64,000 nucleotides of DNA from a virus. The notes below the pieces were generated by a model. It ran no database searches. It was given only the letters and a program-made list of their open reading frames with translations, and was not told the origin of the DNA. The position numbers were made by a program, and so were the translations under genes. This document shows, piece by piece, positions 60,312 to 64,000 of the stretch; the first letter of the stretch is position 1; every line of letters starts with the position of its first letter. The stretch lies in IMG/VR virus record IMGVR_UViG_3300027847_002834, positions 62,001-126,000 of that record, one strand, 5' to 3'.

Positions 60312-60839
60312 TTATCCCTTCGGAATGGCAACCATTCTTACATGCGCTAATAGTTTCTTTTTATCAAAGTTTCTACCAGGACATGCATTTTCCATTTCCT
60401 TGTCAGTAGTTACTTCACTATGCAACATAATCTTTGTGTACGGTACTCTAAATAATTGAGCTATGGGAGCCAAAACTCTATATGCCAATTGTTTATACAG
60501 CCTAGCATTAGGACTTTCATATACAAAATTACCCATAACTGCAATATGAATAGCGTTCTTATATGGATCAATAATATCATCAAAATCACAATGTGCTGTA
60601 ATTGGACGACCAACTACTGTTTCGTAGTCATCTCCAATTCGTTCTGCGATAAAATGAAAACTTAAATCACTTTCACCATGCAAAACATAATCATTGACCC
60701 TAAGTCTATTAGACTGCATTTTAATTGAGTCTTTATAGAAATCGGATAGGTGAGAGAACTTACAAGACACATCATGGATAATAATGTACCTTACTTTTTT
60801 TAGTCGTTTAAATGACGCTGGTTTATATGGGATTCTCAC
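60312..60839 (-). CDS. N-acetylmuramoyl-L-alanine amidase-like (Amidase_2/PGRP fold)
   Basis: 175 aa, GTG start at 60839. IIIHDVSC near residues 19-26 gives the first zinc His (His22); LHSEVTTDKEMENACPGRNF near 137-156 gives the second His and the Cys-Pro-Gly motif. DLSFHFIAE and HIAVMGNF complete the amidase order. This cleaves the glycan-peptide bond of peptidoglycan. No signal peptide. Its position beside the spike protein suggests either a tail-associated enzyme for entry or the endolysin. Confidence 0.8.
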   Translation of the reverse strand: MRIPYKPASFKRLKKVRYIIIHDVSCKFSHLSDFYKDSIKMQSNRLRVNDYVLHGESDLSFHFIAERIGDDYETVVGRPITAHCDFDDIIDPYKNAIHIAVMGNFVYESPNARLYKQLAYRVLAPIAQLFRVPYTKIMLHSEVTTDKEMENACPGRNFDKKKLLAHVRMVAIPKG

Positions 60840-60864
60840 TATCTAGCTTCTTTATATTTTTGTT

Positions 60865-61926
60865 CTAATCTTCAATATCTGATATTATTAATGTGGTAGG
60901 CAATACAATAGGATTCGTAACTGGTAGTTCATCTTCTGGACCTTGAGTTGATCCGGGTATAATTCTTTCTCCGTTAGGTTCAGGTGGAGTTGCCACAATT
61001 CCAGAAACCAAAGAAGATATTGATGTGCTTGACTGTTGGGACACTTTAGAAGCATCTATATTTACTGTACCACTTGCCTTAAAATGAATTGAATTACTAA
61101 TGGATGTTTGAAATATTCCTCCATCCACTTTTATATTACAATCCCCTCCAATATTCTCACTCAACGAATTACCAATATCAATATTCGCATCAATATTCGC
61201 TGTAATATTTATATTCTTATGAGCTAGTAATTCAATATTATCAGCAGCTTCAAAGAATATAGATTTTCCACTTTTAATTCTAATATTTTTAGTAAACGAA
61301 ATATGTAATTCTTGATTCTCAATATCAAAGTTAATAAAGTTACCTTTATGATCTTTGATTAAAATTTGTTCTTCCCCATCTCTCTCATTCAACAAGATAA
61401 TGGTTTGATTATCTTGAGTGTCATATACACTCTCGGGGTTACCAGATACATCATCCCCACTCAACTTTCTTTTTTTACCCGTTATTTCTACACGTTCATC
61501 ATGAGGATCATCAGATACTATAATGGTCCGACCTTTGCTAGACTTGAATATGGTAGTCTTGTTGTAATATTCATCACCTTGTTGATTCTCAATAGGGACT
61601 TTAGACTGACCAAAATCTCCAGCAGCAAAATATCTAGGTTCTGTAGGATCATTATATTCAAAAAATATATAAACCCAACTCCCAACAGGAGGTATATAAC
61701 ATGTTCCTTGGTAATGGTGATTTGATCCGTTTTCCACTACGTTACGGCCACCTAATGGGTTATTAGCAGGTCTCGCCCATATACCTTTATCATCATCTAT
61801 TTCGGGCATAGTATCAGGACACCAAATTTTAACTCGTCCTTGATACTCAGGATCTTTAGCGTCTATGACCTTAGCTCTATAATTTCCTGTCCAAGAAAAC
61901 CCACTATCTTCTCCTGGATTTGGCAT
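60865..61926 (-). CDS. Baseplate central spike (gp5/VgrG-like)
   Basis: 353 aa. The N-terminal OB domain contains YRAKVIDAKDPEYQGRVKIW (about 15-34), WARPANNPLGG and IPPVGSWVYIFFEYNDP, the gp5-N/VgrG pattern, followed by EPRYFAAGDFG. The C-terminal half shows short valine/isoleucine-Asn repeats (NINITANIDANIDIGNS, KVDGGIFQTS, NSIHFKASGTVNIDAS) typical of a trimeric beta-helix needle. The lysozyme domain of T4 gp5 is absent; the adjacent amidase could replace it. GGAGATAAT precedes the ATG. Confidence 0.88.
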   Translation of the reverse strand: MPNPGEDSGFSWTGNYRAKVIDAKDPEYQGRVKIWCPDTMPEIDDDKGIWARPANNPLGGRNVVENGSNHHYQGTCYIPPVGSWVYIFFEYNDPTEPRYFAAGDFGQSKVPIENQQGDEYYNKTTIFKSSKGRTIIVSDDPHDERVEITGKKRKLSGDDVSGNPESVYDTQDNQTIILLNERDGEEQILIKDHKGNFINFDIENQELHISFTKNIRIKSGKSIFFEAADNIELLAHKNINITANIDANIDIGNSLSENIGGDCNIKVDGGIFQTSISNSIHFKASGTVNIDASKVSQQSSTSISSLVSGIVATPPEPNGERIIPGSTQGPEDELPVTNPIVLPTTLIISDIED

Positions 61927-61937
61927 ATATTATCTCC

Positions 61938-62432
61938 TTAGGTAATTACAAGACGTCCAACAATTTTAAACGTATTTATAAGATTCTTCTTTTGCCATAA
62001 TTTAATTATATCATTTTTAGATCTTAGTTTAGACAATCTTTTGCTTTCCATCTTATATCGTCTATTTTTATTTTTAGATATACCAGCATAAAATACATCA
62101 GCTAAAGTTATATCATATACAGAATTATTATCTATATTTCTTCTACAATAAAAATTAAATGAAATACTACCAGCCGATGATGACATGGAGCAGAACATCA
62201 CTACATAATTTTTTACTTGCATATTATGTTTATCTTTAGGATAATCCACAGATATGGTTTTACCATGAGTTATATGACTAGGGTCTACAACTTTTAATTC
62301 ATCATTAATAATATCAAGTGTTTTATTTGTAATTGGTCTAAACATATTAGCCAACGTATCAAATTCTCTAATTTGTATATGATGAGGCTTGTCTTTAAAA
62401 AACCCTTCGGTTAGTATGAATTTATTATTCAT
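61938..62432 (-). CDS. Unknown small tail-region protein, 164 aa
   Basis: Between the spike and a 292-aa gene, ATG overlapping the latter's stop by one base. Basic with strands (HNMQVKNYVVMFCSMSSSAG, FNFYCRRNIDNN) and a helical C-terminus (KLRSKNDIIKLWQKK). No recognised motif. T4 has several small baseplate and tail proteins in the same neighbourhood, so a structural role is likely. Confidence 0.55.
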   Translation of the reverse strand: MNNKFILTEGFFKDKPHHIQIREFDTLANMFRPITNKTLDIINDELKVVDPSHITHGKTISVDYPKDKHNMQVKNYVVMFCSMSSSAGSISFNFYCRRNIDNNSVYDITLADVFYAGISKNKNRRYKMESKRLSKLRSKNDIIKLWQKKNLINTFKIVGRLVIT

Positions 62433-63310
62433 TATGTAATGTCTTTTTTCATAGTATCTATTATTTTCGTAAACAATTGCGGATGATATTTTGCTATAGC
62501 TGGAGAAAATAAATCATTACCATTAATAGTAGATGCTCCCAATGTGGCCATAAATCTCATACCATCTTCAAACATAGAAAGACTTTGTACTCCAAATGTT
62601 CTAATTATCTTAGATGCAAACTCATATGTTGTCAATCCATGCAGTACACCACTATCAGATAAACATCTAAGAAAGTCTTTAGCATCTGAAAAATCAAAAT
62701 CAGTTAAATCAATATCAAAATCCTTAATAGTAATTTGAGATAGATTACCTGCCTTTTTGAATGCTTTACTTAGACTTGCATTAAAGAATGACTTCATTGT
62801 AAATGTAGTTACAAGAAATCTTAATTTATTAATTTCCCCTGCATAACTACCCATTAGTCCATATCTCTTTGCAAATAATTTAATATAAATACTAGACATG
62901 AAATCACAAATATCATTTTCAAATGCAGGCTTTATTGGTTTAACTGAATAATATGCACAGATGTAACCATAAATTATAATAGAATATAAATCTTGTGGGG
63001 GAATATTAAAAACATTCTTTCTCCCCCATACAGACATGTTTATTAAAATCTTTTTTGTGTTAGTATTAAATGCTGCGGGTAGAATATATTTTTGAATATC
63101 CACGAACGTATAATTTTTAAGGTCGTTACCCATTTGTCTCTGTACTAGTTCGTATGCAAAATTACCTTTTGCTTTATTCGAAAATAATTCTACAGTATCA
63201 AGAATTGCCTTTCTGCCTTCTTCTTCTACTTCGAATGAACTTAGCTTAGACTTTGGATAGTCTAAAATATTCTTAGCATTGTTTAATAAAACTAATTTTT
63301 GCTTAGCCAT
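62432..63310 (-). CDS. Unknown tail-region protein, 292 aa
   Basis: Starts one base before the end of the gp53-like gene (TAATG coupling). Largely helical, with a repeated aromatic pattern (LYSIIIYGYICAYYSV at about 107-122, AKRYGLMGSYAGEINKL) but no signal peptide. C-terminal half contains FSDAKDFLRCLSDSG and FEDGMRFMATLGAS. No match known to me; baseplate or tail function inferred from its neighbours. Confidence 0.55.
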   Translation of the reverse strand: MAKQKLVLLNNAKNILDYPKSKLSSFEVEEEGRKAILDTVELFSNKAKGNFAYELVQRQMGNDLKNYTFVDIQKYILPAAFNTNTKKILINMSVWGRKNVFNIPPQDLYSIIIYGYICAYYSVKPIKPAFENDICDFMSSIYIKLFAKRYGLMGSYAGEINKLRFLVTTFTMKSFFNASLSKAFKKAGNLSQITIKDFDIDLTDFDFSDAKDFLRCLSDSGVLHGLTTYEFASKIIRTFGVQSLSMFEDGMRFMATLGASTINGNDLFSPAIAKYHPQLFTKIIDTMKKDIT

Positions 63311-64000
63311 TAATTAGCATCCTCATCTTTAGCATATCTAACCTCTAAAATATCATTAACTTCTAATGTCCCATCCATTCCATCACCCAATGCGTTATCT
63401 ACTGCTTTCCATGATAATCGCTTTGCATCACCACTAATATCATCTATTAAAACATAATCTTTATTATATACAGGAAGAGCTGATAACTTGACCTGTGTAG
63501 GAGAAGCTATTGCAATATCTACCGATTCAGGATGCGGGACATAAGCCAAATCAATAAACCCATTATCTATGTTCGTATCGGTAAGATCAAATTTTTGTCT
63601 GATAAAAAATACACTTGTTGCCACTGTGGTTTCCTCTGCTGCAAAAATACTCAATTTAGGCTTAACTTTAGTTGAAAATAACTGAAGAGTTAACGTATTA
63701 GTATTAACTTCTGGAGATGCATCTAAATTAATCAAATTAACTGATATTTGATTATCTCTAGCTATATCCAAAATAGCCGAATGAGTAGGAACTAAAATTT
63801 CTGATTTTGTAAAATCTTCAATTGATGCCATGTCATTTATATATAGGAGCAATGTCCATAATCCAGTAACGCTATATTCTTCATATGAAAAATAATCTGG
63901 TCGGTAATGAAACTTCTGTTCTACTTTCTTCTTAACTGAATTCTTTAGAAGATAATATCTGAATTTTTCATATGTAACTATTTCAGGTGAAACAAACTGG
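63310..64000 (-). CDS. Baseplate wedge protein gp53-like (5' end beyond the window)
   Basis: The frame stays open from 63310 to the right edge, so the gene starts outside the window; the Met near 63852 is internal. Before that Met the sequence reads YRPDYFSYEEYSV...LWTLLLYIND, matching the gp53 signature in which a Tyr-Arg-Pro-Asp-x-x-Ser...Leu-Trp...Asn motif opens the wedge protein. The rest (IEDFTKSEILVPTHSAILDI onward) is beta-rich with a possible LysM-like ILVPT segment. At least 230 residues are visible. It joins the baseplate inner ring in T4-like tails. Confidence 0.75.
   Translation of the reverse strand, partial: QFVSPEIVTYEKFRYYLLKNSVKKKVEQKFHYRPDYFSYEEYSVTGLWTLLLYINDMASIEDFTKSEILVPTHSAILDIARDNQISVNLINLDASPEVNTNTLTLQLFSTKVKPKLSIFAAEETTVATSVFFIRQKFDLTDTNIDNGFIDLAYVPHPESVDIAIASPTQVKLSALPVYNKDYVLIDDISGDAKRLSWKAVDNALGDGMDGTLEVNDILEVRYAKDEDAN

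Noticed and set aside
1-64000. tRNA genes, CRISPR arrays or insertion sequences
   Set aside because: No cloverleaf-sized gaps, no regularly spaced repeats with unique spacers, and no transposase motifs were found; a covariance-model tRNA scan could not be run here.

Overview
The window is a continuous stretch of a large, AT-rich tailed-phage genome, best read as a jumbo myovirus of unknown bacterial host. Genes are packed tightly, with 1-8 base overlaps and AGGAG-type ribosome binding sites. Nearly all lie on the minus strand, so the region is transcribed right to left. Myovirus hallmarks are a large terminase at the left edge and a gp53-like baseplate wedge protein at the right edge (both cut by the window), a gp5/VgrG-like spike, and T4-type replication and repair genes: Dda-like helicase, UvsW-like helicase, gp46/gp47 nuclease, two-subunit type II topoisomerase and ATP-dependent DNA ligase. 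No tRNA, rRNA, CRISPR array or insertion sequence was seen, and no gene-free stretch exceeds about 300 bases.

Layout from left to right. 0-4 kb: terminase and probable baseplate hub/assembly genes. 4-9.4 kb: Dda-like helicase, dUTPase-like protein, QueC, DNA ligase, class II glutamine amidotransferase and a SLOG-fold protein, probably led by a host-type promoter next to a terminator hairpin. 9.4-14.7 kb: mostly unknown proteins, including a tandem Trp-Trp repeat protein and a polymerase-palm-like protein. 14.7-21.1 kb: GTP cyclohydrolase I and the first multisubunit RNA polymerase (beta 1019 aa, beta' 919 aa). 21.1-32.1 kb: two ubiquitin-conjugation-like gene sets, (E2-like, small protein, E1-like) and (E2-like, E1, JAMM protease), flanking a HAD phosphatase and the gp46/gp47 pair; then a short self-contained transcription unit. 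32-38 kb: UvsW-like helicase, QueD, topoisomerase, lipoprotein. 38-42 kb: radical SAM/SPASM enzyme, SSB-like protein, a truncated MscS-like membrane protein. 42-57 kb: SNF2 helicase, membrane AAA ATPase, the second RNA polymerase (beta 1399 aa with an N-terminal extension; beta' 1390 aa with a 386-aa intein), an M48 peptidase and two large membrane proteins. 57-64 kb: a plus-strand island, then lysis and baseplate genes.

How it may work together. One polymerase may be carried in the virion and ejected for early transcription; the copy beside the membrane, peptidase and AAA genes is the better candidate. The other may transcribe later genes. FolE, QueD, QueC and the amidotransferase point to synthesis of a 7-deazaguanine such as preQ0 or an archaeosine-like base, probably for DNA modification, although neither the transglycosylase (DpdA) nor a typical QueE lies in the window.

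The most striking content is the pair of E1/E2/JAMM-type gene sets. HPN-Cys E2 signatures, E1 Rossmann motifs and a perfect JAMM metalloprotease motif are directly visible. The assignment to a phage protein-conjugation pathway, resembling bacterial PRTRC or BilABCD/CBASS Cap2-Cap3 systems, is inference.
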